Program-made: the position numbers and the translations under genes | Shown here: in pieces, positions 22,065-34,734 of the stretch | Layout: each line of letters opens with the position of its first letter | Position numbering within the stretch: position 1 is the stretch's first letter | DNA from: Gymnopus androsaceus JB14 | Lineage: Eukaryota > Basidiomycota > Agaricomycetes > Agaricales > Omphalotaceae | NCBI GenBank assembly: GCA_009733575.1 | Contig: ML769549.1 | Coordinates: 62,001-126,000 of the forward strand | Direction: 5' to 3' | Length of the DNA: 64,000 nucleotides | The notes under the pieces: model-generated | What the model was told of the DNA's origin: nothing | The model's database searches: none | The model's input: only the letters and a program-made list of their open reading frames with translations

Positions 22065-23717
22065 TTAAAAGGAAGGAGTAACAGATTTTCTATAGACATA
22101 CTCCAGTAATGGCGACGACTTGTTTGTAAAGTTCTCAACATCGTGAACCTGAACCCTCAATACGTCGGATGGCCAATTCGCCAACCGTATCGCATCGACA
22201 ATCGCTTTCTTGTGCTCTTCTCCCAACCATCTTATCCAGTCCTCCTTGGACACACCACTCCCTTGGCCTTCAAGCGGTTCTCGATTGCCCCCGCTCCAGC
22301 TTTGAACATACAATTTGAGATCCAAGAAATGAGGAAGCATCTTCAAAATGGTCTTGTAAACCAGATTCGAATTCTGAGATGCAATGTAAATCAGCAAGAG
22401 GATGGGAATGAGCAATTGAAACTAGACGTACATAACATTTCGACGTTTCAACGTCAAGGACGCATCCAAGATGAGTAAGATTGGGACATGAGGAAATGAT
22501 AGAGCTGATGTTCTCCAGGCTATTTCCAACCTGGAGGTTACTATATTTTGGCTCATGGAGATACAATCCACGGAAGAGAGGTCATTTTTACTAGAGAATC
22601 CCCAAGTTGTATGCAGAGTGCAGGACGTGGTATGGACGGTGGAAATTCCAAAGCAAGGTACTCCATCCGGTCGGCTTCTGATTTACACAGAAGGCCATCC
22701 TCAATATCACCCTCGAAGTGTCGAAGTCTTGGGAATACTACGCCTGGGCAAGCTAATGGCAGAAAAGGGGCCCTTTCCCTATTACACATCAACATGATAA
22801 TGTAGCACCTCAATCATTAAATGTCGTTGAAAGAAGGCTTTTAGAGACTCGGAAAAGTTCCCTAACCAGTCATCGATGTTCAAACAAAACTCTGTCAAAA
22901 CGGGGAATCTGAAAGTGCTGTCCTTCAGAACCTTGGCAAGTTGAAGAGTCTCCGACTTCTCGTATGAGTATGGCTGTTTAATTGATAACCGTTTCAGTCC
23001 AGGACAGGAGGTGGGCAATTGCTCAAGGAGTTTAGCCACCATCAGGTAACGAGCTAAGACATGCGAAGTCACTAGTTGCACAAAATAAAAAACATTTGAG
23101 CTACTAACCGGGTAATATCTTAGTTTCAAAGTCCATTTCCAGTGAAACTAATGAAGGCCCACATAAGAACCTCTGCCGTTAAGCGTCAGCGACGTAATAG
23201 AGGGAACAAGGTGCGGATCTCACAACCAAAGATAAACTCAAACGCGCACTCTTCACTGGAAATGGGCACTGGAGGAAGAGCTCCTTGATTGGCTTTAGAG
23301 CAGGAGAAATCGTTCCGTCAAATATTTCCGGAAGACTGACTGAAGTGGAGCGAAACGTGAATGTTTGTATACCACCGTTCGTGGCATGTAGAGCGATATT
23401 CTTCATGGCATAAGCCATATGCTTCTGAAGATGAGAGAGAGACGCGACAGACATGTCAATTGTTGAGATTGAAAGCTTGTTGACATAAGAAGCGGGATGA
23501 ACTCCAGTCAAAGGTAGTCGCCTTTCTTCGGAAAGTGCAAGCGTAGGAATAGCCGCATCGTAAACATCCCGATACAAGAAAGGGATTGAAGAAATCATGA
23601 AGATGCTTCGAAACTTGGGCGAGAGCGTTCAAAGAGTGTTTGATCCCCGCATAATTCTACTCCAATTAGAAGCAGCAGCTCATTTGGCAACGCATTGAAA
23701 CCAGATTCACGATTCAT
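22065..23717 (-). pseudogene. F-box/leucine-rich-repeat-like gene, frame broken
   Basis: Substrate-adaptor type F-box protein by its N-terminus: ATG at 23715-23717, then FNALPNELLLLIGVEL, an F-box start. The next expected segment (LNALAQVSKHLHDFFNPFL) is in a second frame and the following one (YRDVYDAAIPTLALSEE) in a third, so two one-base shifts lie within about 120 bp. Downstream are LRR-like segments separated by short introns (LPTSCPGLKRLSIKQ, FPVLTEFCLNIDDWL, FPRLRHFEGDIEDG). The C-terminus (WLGEEHKKAIVDAIRLANW) stops at 22065. Degradation or consensus errors are both possible. Confidence 0.6.
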
Positions 23718-23990
23718 GACTGAAATAAGCAGTTAGATGTCGAAGTCGTGAATAAACAGCGATAGTTGTATACCAGCTCCGGTAGCATATGCTGAAAAGT
23801 TCCCAGAGTCGTGAAAGAATGGAAGAATGAAAGACAAAAAAACAATTTCGGCGCTAAATGTAGCGCCAAAAATCTCTTCTTATTTACTGGGACGGCGTTG
23901 AAAACAAGGAAGGGAGAAGCTGTTTGTATTCATTGCATTGCATTGAGGATAATACTTAATACTAACTGTACACTATCTCAGTACATGAGT

Positions 23991-25901
23991 TTAAGACCAC
24001 AAAATCGAAAGACGTTGCCATCCCTTTAATGGCTTCTCTGGAGGCTCGGGATTTTGTCTTGCAATCTCCATGTAATACCTAATCGGCATCTCATCATAGC
24101 TTACAATCTTCGTCCCCTTTACCAGCTTGTACCCGAAATATAACACGAAGATTAATGCGGATGTTGAAGTACGCTGAGATGAACGTCTCCGTGTTCCAGT
24201 GTCCACGGATGAACACTGAAAAACCTCCTGTGAGAAGGATCAAGACGAACCCAAGCAGTGCCGCCCAGGCAGCGTAGGGTTGAAACGGACCAGCCCAAGG
24301 CTAGTTCTTTTCTATCGATACCCTGATGCTTACATCCGTAATAGAAGCGAAGGTACACCAAGCAGATGATGCTCCAGTGTACAAGAGCAGCGGCAGATAC
24401 CAAGTCTTGGAACCAGGTAAAGACGGTGCTGGCGTTGTCTGATAGAGTCATATACGCGAGAGCCATAAAGGCACCGATGAACAATACGCTCAAATAGGGA
24501 ATGCCGAAACGATTGGTTTTCAGGAAGAACTGAGGTGCATGGCCTTCGCGAGCTAAACCGTACAACACTCGGGAGGCTCCCTTGACGCGAACCGTTAACA
24601 ATATCCGCTACCAAGTACGATGGAAGAGCTTACAAGCATGCCAGAGTTTGCAGCGGACCATGCAGATGTAAGAACCACTGCGTTCATTAATATGAGGAAC
24701 CACTTTTATACCAGCGAGACTGGCCGCAATGACGAATGGAGATTCTGCTGCGTTACCCGTAGCCCTCAGCAAGTCCTTGGAATTGGAAGGAACGATCAAC
24801 GTCACGATGAAGATGGAAACCACGTAAAAGATAAGAACTCTCCAAAAGATACGTTTTGCAGCCTTTGGGATGTTTCGACGGGGATTCTGAGTTTCAGCTG
24901 CCGCCGCTGCGATACTCTCTACGCCAGAGTAAGCATAAGCAGCGTTGGAGAAGGTTTTCCAAAATCCCAGGAAACGTCCAAGGGTGCCGGGAATTCCAAG
25001 ATATTGTACGAATGGACCCTTTGGGATGAGTTAGTCTCGATAACAAAGAAGCATACTGGAACTCTTACAGGGTTCCTCCAATATTGGAAGCCAAGACGAT
25101 GCTGACCAGAGACACCTCCCAGATCTATACATAGCCCTGAAAAATAATAAGGGCGTGCATTGACAAGCAGTCCAGGAAACGTACCATGATGATCAAACCC
25201 AATATCAATAAAATCTTAAGCATCGAAAAACCAAATTCCAGCTCTCCATAGAATCGTACAAAGAACAGGTTGGTTGCAATGACGAAAAACGCGAGAATGG
25301 TTATCCAAACGCCATTGCTGACGGATGTGGTCCAAAATTCCACCAGTACGGCGCCAGCAGTGATCTCAGCGGGAAGACTGACACAACTAGAATATACGTT
25401 GTTCCATCCTTGGGCAAACGATAGTGCTGGATCGACAAAGTATTCTGCTTGGCGAATGATGCTTCCAGTTAGTGGTACGAGAGCGGTCATTTCCGCGATT
25501 GAAATAACGACTCCAGATACCAGGATACCCGTGAAGAGGTAACCGAGAAAGACTCCTACTGGACCACCGTTTGCGAGAGCACGACCTGAGCCAAGGAACA
25601 GTCCCTAGTTTCCGTCATTAGAAATACCCTAATATCAGACAAACGTGTGCATACTGTGCCAATGGTCCCAGCAAGCGCTATCATCTGAATGTGACGCTGT
25701 TTAAGGCCTCTCCTAGTAGAATCGACAACATTGAATAATGTGGTAGGCTCGAAGTGAGAAGAGTACTCACTTCAAATCCTTTTCCTCCACAAACACATCT
25801 TCCTCCACGATATGAGAAATGGATTCGATATCATGCTTGCTGTCGCTGCCATTGGCATCGAACGCTGAATGCTCCGCCTTCTCGTTGGCTGGAGACGACA
25901 T
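23991..25901 (-). CDS. Amino-acid permease (AAT/YAT family), three single-base frame breaks
   Basis: Plasma-membrane amino-acid/proton symporter, GAP1-like. Start MSSPANEKAEHS at 25901, with an acidic cytosolic N-terminus. Spliced exons give KRGLKQRHIQMIALAGTIGT and LFLGSGRALANGGPVG, the family signature at the first helix. They continue through LVPLTGSIIRQAEYFVDPA, FVRFYGELEFGFSMLKI, YSGVESIAAAAAETQNP and ATGNAAESPFVIA. Three places have one base too many: near 24681-24692 (after IKVVPHI), near 24293-24305 (before WAGPFQPYAAW) and near 24150-24166 (after SAYFNI). In corrected frames the C-terminus continues as LIFVLYFGYKLVKGTKI and ends at 23991. Family assignment is secure. Functionality depends on whether these indels are real. 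Confidence 0.83.
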
Positions 25902-26989
25902 AGTGCAATGATATGAAACGGGGAAAAAAGGTACTTTATAAACCAGGTCAGTTGATTTGTCCCAAAAGAAGTAGACAGCCAAGTAAACTTAAAGTAGATA
26001 CACTTCGATAGCGTTTTTCGCTATACTTTAGAAGACGATAACGATAAGCAATGGACCAGGGCCATCATGTATACAACCTGCCACACAATTTAATGAAGGC
26101 GGCGTTTGGTAGCAATGTACCAGAGTGTACCGCTAACTCGTGATTAACGAAGGAAGAGAGTAAGTAATTAAGAAGGCTTGGATACGAAGAAAGAAGCAAG
26201 GTGGAATGCCCTTTCGGAGAGTGCGATGAACTTATAGACATCTATGATTCGGGAAAGAAGAAGAAAAAATCGGACAAGCAACTCTTCCGCGAAAGGAGGC
26301 TCGTTGACAGAAGAGCCTTGGCAAATGCAAACCTGTTGATGCGATTTATGTGTTTGAATCTGATAACTTTGATTCAATATCTGTAAAAGGACGGTAAGGC
26401 TTCACCAGCATTATACGAGAAGTAGCTGAGAATAAAGAGAACCTCAACTATCACGATTCGGGAAAAAGTTCCCCGATGCAATGATTCTTGTACAGTAACC
26501 TTCCTGTATAACGCCGGTGCCACTGCGCGACACTTTGGTTCGGACAATTCGACAGCTTTGCACTTGGCCATTGCGGATCTTGCGTATCTGAATGAGTCCT
26601 GCCCGTTGTTGTCGCTGGAAATCGCGAGAGTAAGATGGATGGTTTCGTTTAGGATGATTGACAGCTTTGCTCCTACCTGTATCTGACTAGATTCTGAAGA
26701 CCAACTGCGGACGTGCTTCTTTCCTTCTGCTTTTCAACCTTCTTTCGCCGCTACACTGGACGTCGATGATAATTGGACGTGGAGATACATCTGACACTCG
26801 GACACTAGCCCTAACCCAGAATATCTTAAAACGGGTTCAGATAAATCGCTTTGACCACAACTGAAAAGAAGGTGTTTGAAAGCTAAGCAAACATTCACAA
26901 CTGGAACAATACTTAACATAGAGCTAGTTATGAATCTCTGAAGACCGTCTATAGATGTCCCACCTTGGTGATGTATTGGCGTATCGATA
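25902..26989. other. Intergenic stretch
   Basis: No gene supported. A minus-strand frame around 26571-26400 (KCRAVAPALYRKVTVQES) faintly recalls F-box proteins but no F-box motif is visible. Confidence 0.45.
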
Positions 26990-27887
26990 ATATGTTGAAC
27001 CAACATATCCGTTAACTCAGTAACCCGGCCCCGAATGCCTGTTCTCTCCACATCCGTCAGCTCTATCCCAAAATACACCTTCAAAGCCTCTTCACTTCAG
27101 ATATACAAGAGAACACGGTCTATTTTCTTGTTTCTCTCCACCTCCCCGTTCACGAACATCATCTTGCGGTATACCCCCTCCCTCTCAGTCCCATCTCCAC
27201 CTCCATCTCTCCGCAAAAACTTGACAACCCAAAGCGTAAAGAGCTGAGAGCTGTCTGGACTCGTTAATGTGTAGCAGTTCATAACCTCAAAATCCTGAGG
27301 CAAGACCTCTAGTTCCGAAAAGCAGTAGTGGCTCTTCCAGGTTTGCGAGGAGAAATTGCGATACTGAGTTTTATTGAACCACTTTGGGAGGCGGGGGATT
27401 CGGAGGAGCCATCCTGGTGCGCTAATTGAGGAATGTGGTCGTGCACGAATCGGATTTCCTGTGTGTCAATATTCTGCTAGGAGAATCCATGGATGAAGGG
27501 CATCGGTTTGGTTGGGCTGCCACCACCAAACGTTACGTCGACCGCGTGCTTGATACCATCCGGAAGTGTGATAATGTTGAGAATGTGCGTCCTGAATATC
27601 GGAAAAAGGCTAGACCATCATCTAAGCCTGGCTCCAGTCGGATAGACGTCGAATCCCAAGTCCTGCAGGATATTGAGGTAAAACAAGAGTGAGGTTTCGT
27701 ATGGATGGTAGACTCCGAGAAGAGTGAGAAACTCGAGATTTTGGGGAGGAGGGGTAGTGCCACATTTTACTATGTAGTAATGGGCTGGGAAAGAGATATA
27801 GTCGAGGTATTCATCGTTGGGAAGGCATGTAGGCGCAAAGTCATCTTCGAGAGAGGATGTATGAAGGAAAGAGTCTACTAGAATCAA
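26990..27887 (-). pseudogene. Arylamine N-acetyltransferase relic without its cysteine segment
   Basis: NAT enzymes acetylate arylamines from acetyl-CoA with a Cys-His-Asp triad. Recognisable here: an N-terminal part with TPPPQNLEFLTLLGVYH; the segment NILQDLGFDVYPTGARL that normally follows the catalytic cysteine; THILNIITLPDGIKHAVDV around 27580 with the catalytic His and Asp and FGGGSPTKPMPF; then WKSHYCFSELEVLPQDFEV; and the C-terminal YFGIELTDVERTGIRGRVT near 27000-27070. The stretch of about 40 residues that should contain the catalytic Cys is absent between YHPYET and LLFYLNILQ. A TAG stop follows HGFS near 27490, and frames change at least twice more. Non-functional as read. Confidence 0.7.
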
Positions 27888-28479
27888 TCTTTCTCACAGG
27901 TTTGTGCAGAGTGCTAGTCATGCCGACAACGGACCATCATGGCATCGACCAGCTTGAAAGAATAGTTTAACTAAAAACGAGTGAAAAAACTAGCGTGAAC
28001 ATACCTGGGATTCATAGATTTTATCTTTCCGGAAACGACCTTGACCAGTACAATTCAATCTATCTGTCTCTCTGACGAATTGATCAGATTGCTTCGAGCC
28101 GTGGCATATAGCAGGAGTCTGCAAAAACCATTGGAATATTTCTGGCTTGTCAGCCAATGAAAATTTGCTTCAGCAACGACAAGTTCATCAAAATCGATAG
28201 CACTTGCCACCCTCGGCACTACAAAAATTGCTGGTTCTTTTCCTTTGCAGCGTCCCTGTGGTTCTAGATAGCGAATTCGAAAGACAAGTTCATTGTACAA
28301 GGGGTCAGTGTAAGAATAGAGCGGAATTACTGGTGACGCGCGCACGTGTTGGCTTTTTAGCGCTTGACGAGTCACGCGGATTCCGGAATCAGCTTTCGGT
28401 TCTCACTAGGCCTCACTATCAACTTCTCTGGAATTCCTATCAGCTACGTGTTTCTATGATCGCGAGTCGCGACTAGTCA
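27888..28479. other. Intergenic stretch
   Basis: One minus-strand open frame (28375-28055) of about 100 residues has plausible composition but no recognisable family. Not called as a gene. Confidence 0.4.
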
Positions 28480-29640
28480 CTAATTATAGTCCCCGCTAGG
28501 TAAGGTGTCTGGCTTCTGTGCATAAGCGACAGTCCAACTCCATAAGCCTCCTCGTCCTGCCAATGCCCACTGATCCCATTCCTTCTCCATTCCTTTCAAC
28601 ACACTATCAAACTCTTCCTCCGATTGGAACATCTTTGTGGCAAGGAAACCCTTTTTAGCAGCTTCAAGAAACGAAAAGACGATGGTTTGATGATCATAGT
28701 CACTGTCTGCATCCCGCTTTCCGAGTCCCGCCCTTGGCGAAAGGCTGACAGTCTTCCTCTGTACGTTGACGAACCCTGCATTCGCAAGACGCTGGTCAAT
28801 GATATACTGTAAATCATGGACGCTTCCCTTCATATTATGCAGGGAAACTAGCGAATTAACGATCCGAGTCATATTCGGACCACTGTGGTCGAGTTTGATC
28901 TCTGGGCCACTCTCCAAGAGCTGAATCCACCCTCCCGGAGTCAATACTCGATATAACTCGAGTATAGCTGATCCCCATTGTTCGCGTTTTAACGCAGGTG
29001 TGAGTAGTCGTTGATTTATGAGTTTGAATTTATTGTCCCAGGATTTAGGAAGGTCAGTAACGGAGTAGGAGAAGAAGGAGATGTTTGGTGGATGTTGGCC
29101 GTGGATTGGGAAAAGGCGGGATTCAATATCAGTACCGGTCAAGGAGATGGTCGCGGGAAGGTCTTTTGCGAGGTCGATGAGCCATATGCCTGAAATATAC
29201 GCAGTAGCTGATCAGATTCAACGAAACCGGGAGACATCACTACAAACCAGTTCCTGTTCCACTCTCAAGAATCTCGTCTCCAGGAAGAAGGGTCAACGGA
29301 ACGCAAATTAGCTTTCCATCGCACGCATTATTTGTGAGATAACGACTCTGTCGGTTGAGCCTGCAAGATAATATAAGGATCTCAAGTTATGGGTATAAGG
29401 GGATTCAAGAACAAACATTTACCTAAATCGCTCGTCTTCGTCGGAAGGCAGGAAGTAGGTAGATACGACGCTGTCCTTTTCGGTGCGCTGTTGGGATTCC
29501 AAAGCCAATATATCCGGTCTAGAAAAATGGGAGGTATAGCATAACGAGAAGATATTATATGACGGCACTTACTTCAATGAACCAGAAAGGAAAGGAATTG
29601 AAGAAATCAATGTTCGACTGGGAGGGTTCTTCAAAGCCAT
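28480..29640 (-). CDS. Class I SAM-dependent methyltransferase, LaeA-like type
   Basis: Start at 29640 (MALKNPPSRTLISSIPF). The first donor joins to KPDILALESQQRTEKDSVV, then FLPSDEDERFR, NRQSRYLTNNACDGKLICVP and the SAM-binding motif I DEILESGTGTGIWLIDLA. It continues with TGTDIESRLFPIHG (acidic residue of motif II), FSYSVTDLPKSWDNKF and GSAILELYRVLTPGGWIQLL (post-motif region). The C-terminus LWSWTVAYAQKP is typical of fungal LaeA-like enzymes. All introns are short GT-AG and no frame break is needed. Product and substrate unknown; it could modify a secondary metabolite or act as a regulator. A paralogue lies directly upstream. Confidence 0.82.
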
Positions 29641-29890
29641 CTATGTCAAAATTGTGGAGTTTGCCCATTTCAGTTGTCCGTCTTCTTAAGTATCGTTGGA
29701 CGCGGAAGGAACAAAGTAATCCATATTTGATAAGAGCATTCTGCCTGTCGTAGGAAATATGATGAGTGGTTAGCGTCGCCAGTCTGTATGTCAACGTTTG
29801 AGTCGCAACATTTCGGCGCGAGAAATTCGGAAGGTAAATGACAATATATAAAGTGCATTCTGTCGAACCAGCAATGTAATATGTATTGAT

Positions 29891-30932
29891 TCAGGAATCA
29901 ACTTCCCGTTTCTGCGCGTAAGCAACAGTCCAATGCCACAGTCCTTCTGTCGAAGGCCACGCATCCCATTCTTTCTCCATTACCTCCAGCACCCTGTCAA
30001 ACTGTTCCTCCGATTCGAGTCGGTGGGTATCGAGGAAACTCTGCTTTGGAGCTCCGAAGTGGCTAGCGGCAACAATCTTTGATTGTCCGTCCCATGTTTG
30101 TTCTTTACATCTGATTCCGAGTCTACGCCGGCCTTGGTAGAGCGATAATCTGGATTCGCACATTGACGAATCCGGCATCGGCAAGAAACTGGTCGAGGAC
30201 GTGATGTATGTCATGAATAAGCCAGGCTCTCGTGGAATATAGCTCGACCTGGGAATCGATAGTCTCCCCTAGGCAGACTCGTATACACTGAAGATCATCG
30301 ATGTGTGTATTAGAGGGAATCGACCAATCGTTTCATACTCGGCCGCTGCAGATTTTCATCTCTGGACCAGTCTCCAGTATCCACCCTCCCGGGACAAGGA
30401 CTCGATAGAATTCCTGTAAAGCCGATTTCTACTGCTCAGCTGTAAGTGCAGTGGATAGTAGTCGTTGATTATCAGCTTGAATTTGTTGTTCCAGGATTTG
30501 GGGAGGTCGGTGACAGAATGAGATAGGAAGGAGACGTTTGGTGGATGATGAACGGGTAAGAGACGAGGTTGGATGTCGACACCGTTCAAGGAGACGGTTG
30601 TAGGAAGATCTTTGGAGAGGTTTAAGGAGCTAGATACCTATGGGCACTGCGTTGATGATCATTGCAATGAATGAAGCAAACTATAAACCTGTTCCAGTGG
30701 CAGTCTCGAGAATTTCATCTCCAGGACGAATTGTCAATGGGACACATATTAGCTTCCCATTGAACAAGATCATGGTCATGAGAGCGTTCTGCCAGTCTAG
30801 TCTATGGAACAAATAAAAATTGCAGGCAACGTTGAGCGACGATACCTACCGTTCTCTAGGAAGATAGAAACTACGGTCTTCCGAACCATTCTTAGTCTTG
30901 GGCTCAAGAACTAAGGCTCTGCAGTCATTCAT
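29891..30932 (-). pseudogene. Tandem paralogue of the methyltransferase, inactivated
   Basis: Start MNDCRALVLEPKTKNGSED at 30932, with the same exon order as its neighbour: LICVPLTIRPGDEILETATGTG, then after the intron the codon matching Trp of the functional copy is TAG (GI-stop-LL near 30640), followed by a one-base shift. SLNGVDIQPRLLPVHHPPN and SHSVTDLPKSWNNKF are readable, then another stop or shift. The C-terminal LWHWTVAYAQKREVDS ends at 29891. Two independent lesions in the first 150 codons argue for a real pseudogene. Confidence 0.75.
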
Positions 30933-31887
30933 CTTCCTAGCTAGATGTGAGGTACTAGTGTGACTCGGATTCCTGAATTTCAGCTGATGCTCGCCGCTCC
31001 CGCCTCAAGTCAAATCTTGAATCTAGCGCGCCACTCAGATTGTTCGGAACAACGCAACCGAGCTAGGCTCGAATTACACTCAGCAAGCGAGCAGATACCA
31101 ACTGCTGTGCAGTAGATCGGAGATAGTAGGCAGATGCGAAGATTTAGCTTGAGGTTCTTCTCTTAGTATAATAGTAAGTATCAGTGCCTGTATTAGCTTA
31201 AACACATTTCACATTCATAATTTCATGTCCTCCCAGTTTCATTCTTTCGAGAGTTGTTCATCCAAGGAATGAAGGATGACAGCGGGATGAAAGGAGGTAC
31301 CCATGTTGCCGGAATAGACGCCAAATAAACAAGCTCCTGTTTGTCGTCGATCTCGATTCCACTGCACCTCTCTCCAACATACTCTTGCTTATCGGAACCA
31401 TACGTCGAGCATTTTGGTACGGAAGAGTTTCCTAAATGCGGTAAAATTGCACCCCTTCTCCAGATATCAGGACCGCCAGACGATATTTCAATGCTTCCCG
31501 GAATAATGTGCTCCTCACGAATGCTTTATCGTGCGAGAATTTAGTATGGCAGATGTCGACTTTTCTGCTTTGCCCTGTGAGCATGAGATGCTTTGCCTTT
31601 GTTGTCGCCCACGGATGCCCTTCCAACCATCTGGTGTCTGTCTGGTGTTCATATACTCGTGCTTTCCAAGCCGTATTTTGGGTGAAGGACTCGCTATATT
31701 TGCTGCATTACTCACGAGATTCCCGATTTACTCATCCCTCGGATCGAAGTAATTCTTGCTCGTCTTCCTATCTCGTTACTTCGAATTCTCACAGTAAACT
31801 ATTTAATGGCACCATATGCAAGTATTAGACGCAAGGCTCGCATCTACTTCCAGCTGCTAGTCCACCAGCCGTACTACTTCTCTGACT
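30933..31887. other. Intergenic stretch upstream of the tripeptidyl peptidase
   Basis: No gene supported. Short open frames on both strands lack recognisable features. Expected to hold the promoters of the flanking divergent genes. Confidence 0.5.
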
Positions 31888-34734
31888 ATGCATTTTCCTT
31901 TGGCCTTCCTCGCCCTCGGACTTGGATACCTCACCTTTTGCATCTCAGCACCGTCATCGACTGTCCGCTCACATCATGTCGTACACGAGAAACGTGCTGT
32001 TGAGCCTATCGACTGGACTATCTCTCATCGACCCGAAAGGAACAAACGAATTCCATTGCGTATCGGCCTGACGCAAAATAACCTTGAAAACCTCGAGGAT
32101 ATGCTCATGGCCGTTTCACATCCGGATTCACCAGAATACGCAAAGCACTGGTCCCTACAGCAAGTCGTGGATACCTTCGCGCCGACTGAGGAAACTGTTG
32201 CTAAGGTCGTTGGGTGGCTCAAGGTCTCGGGCTTCTCTTCCGAGAAGATCAAGATGTCTGGCAACAAGGGATGGATCCAAGTGGATGCCACTATTGCAGA
32301 AGTCGAGGAGCTTTTGGATGCCGAGTACCACGTATACAAACACATGGAGACGGGAGAAGAACAACTTAGTGAGGAATACTATTGCATATGAACATAATGA
32401 TTATGCTCATGGTGTTATAGGCTGTCAAACGTACTCCGTACCCGCCCACATTCGGGAACACATTGACCTGATCAAACCTACCGTTCATTTCAACCACCGA
32501 CCCTCTCCTAAGTCTGTTAACAAATTCAAGAGAGCCGGCGACCTTGGGAAACCTTCGTCCAGTACTGGTCCTAAAAAGAACCCGGTTTCGAAACCGGTTT
32601 CTTCCGGTTCAATTCCTCCCGCTTTGGCTGATTGCGATGAGATGATTACGCTTGATTGTTTAAAAGCCTTGTATTCGGTACCAGACTTCAAGCCTAAATC
32701 GAAGGACAACACTTACGGCATTGTCGAGTTCACTCCCCAGGTCAGTTAGTTTTTCAAGTACTAGGACGATAATGAACGATGGGTATCCTCAGGCCTTCTT
32801 AGCTGGTGATTTAGACATGTTCTTCGAGTGAGTACTCTCTTCTCTACCATGCGGACACTAGAAGTTACGGGTATTACTTTACAGGGAGTTTGAGCCAAGT
32901 CTGGTTGGCGTTCGACCCGATATCGTTCTAATTGACGGTGGTAGGTTTATCTGGGATTCATTTACTAATTAGTATGCTAACTAACTCTTGTGACATGGCT
33001 AGCCGTCGTGCAAACTACGAATCAAAGCTTCGACTTCAACGGAGAAAGCGATCTTGACCTGGAATACGCAATGTCACTTGTGAATCCACAAAAGATTACA
33101 CTACTCCAGACAGGGGACCTTGTGGAAGGTAAAATTTTTATTTATTTATTTCACCTTTTCTTGAGGTTTATGTTCTTTACAGGTGCCGGGTTTGATAACT
33201 GGCTGGATGCTGTCGATGCGCCTTTCTGTACTTTCGAAGGTGGCGATGATGCTTCTCAGGTCTGTGTCGTTGTTTCCGTCTTGAATCTTCATTCATTCAT
33301 CTGTGTTCGTTGTTTAGGATGGTATCTATCCCGATCCCCTTCCCGGAGGATTCAAAGGTCACGAATCTTGCGGAATCATTGCTCCGCCGTTTGTCGTCTC
33401 GACCTCGTATGGTCAAGACGAAGCATCGGCAACGGCTTTCTACGCCATCCGTCAATGCAATGAATATGCAAAATTAGGGCTTCTCGGTTCAACCATCTTG
33501 TACTCAAGTGGTGATGACGGAGTAGCAGGGAACGGAGGACTGTGCTTAAACTCCACAGGTGGGACTTACCTCTCATTCCACCTCTGTGAACTTGCTTGAT
33601 AGGAGCTTTCGATATGTAGGCCAAGCCGATGCAAACGGCACCAGGTTCAATCCTGATTTCCCGGTGAGTTCACACGCCAGTAATTCGTATGTATATTCCC
33701 CAAAGCTTACCGTTGACTTAGGCTACATGTCCATTTATCACGGCTGCTGGAGCAACTCAGGTTAATCCGGGCTCTACAGTGTTTGAGCCCGAGGGCGCAT
33801 CTGAACAAGTTATATTCTCTGGCGGAGGTTTCTCGAACATATTCTCGTCAGTCAATGCGAATGGATACATTCCACCACTAAATTTTGGCATTTAGGATGC
33901 CCAGTTATCAGAAAACTGCTGTGGAAACGTTCTTGAAAGACCACCCGCCTCCATACAACTCCTCTCAGTTCAACAACACTGGAACTGTACGTATTTCTCC
34001 CTAGAACAACTGACTACTTACTCAAACCATCTCCAACAGTCTCGTGGCTTCCCAGACCTAGCAGCAAACGGGTAAATTGTGTTCAGTTGCCACCGCTTCC
34101 CATTGTACTAATCCGATTTTCTTTCCTTTTACTAGTGCAAATTACGTTATTGGTTAGTTTCAGCTCTGAACCAAGGTTCTCATCGCTCATCTCATTATGC
34201 ATACATAGCAATTGACGGTGAATTCGAGTTGGTTTTCGGAACGTCTTGTTCCTCGCCCGTCACTGGGTCCTTTATCACGATGATCAACGACGCACGACTC
34301 GCAGCTGGAAAAAGGCCCGTTGGATTTATCAATCCTGCTGTAAGTGACCGATATTACTCGCTTTGACCGACCAATGCTCGGGTCTCATTGTCTTTACTTT
34401 AGATCTACTCTGAGCAGTTCAGGGATGCGTTTAATGATATCACTATGGGCGGAAATCAGGGTTGTGGTGCGTGCTCAGGACTTTCTTGATCCTTGGTAGC
34501 AACTCAAAGTTGCCTGTGCTTATAGGTACACCAGGCTTTACTGCGTAAGTGACATGAAACAGGATTTCAGCTCCTTAATGCTCACTGCATATTCAATTAT
34601 AGCACCGAGGGCTGGGATCCTGTTACAGGTACGTATGCGACCTCGGCATCCTAACTGATCTTTGACAAAACTATCCAGGTGTTGGCACACCGAACGTTTC
34701 CAAGCTTCTCCCACTTTTCCTTTCTCTCCCTTAG
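31888..34734 (+). CDS. Secreted tripeptidyl peptidase, sedolisin family S53
   Basis: Acid serine-carboxyl peptidase that removes tripeptides extracellularly. Signal peptide MHFPLAFLALGLGYLTFCISA. The pro-domain includes WTISHRPERNKRIPLRIGL and GWIQVDATIAEVEELL. Exons begin 31888-32368, 32421-32740, 32793-32827, 32885-32940, 33003-33128, 33183-33259 and 33318 onward, with about ten introns in all. The catalytic Glu and Asp lie in FNGESDLDLEYAM (E-x3-D), the oxyanion-hole Asp in LYSSGDDGVAG, and the nucleophile Ser in FGTSCSSPVTGS. The calcium site is in FNDITMGGNQGCG, and the C-terminus GWDPVTGVGTPNVSKLLP ends with TAG at 34732-34734. All segments are open when spliced, so it is probably functional. 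The subtype cannot be set more finely by eye. Confidence 0.9.

Noticed and set aside
29555..29794. Minus-strand 79-residue open frame ahead of the methyltransferase
   Set aside because: It overlaps the true first exon in another frame. The ATG at 29640 in the neighbouring frame splices correctly into the methyltransferase.
32025..32749. Long alternative frames inside the tripeptidyl peptidase gene
   Set aside because: They oppose or shift the frame that contains the signal peptide, pro-domain and catalytic motifs; shadows of real coding sequence.
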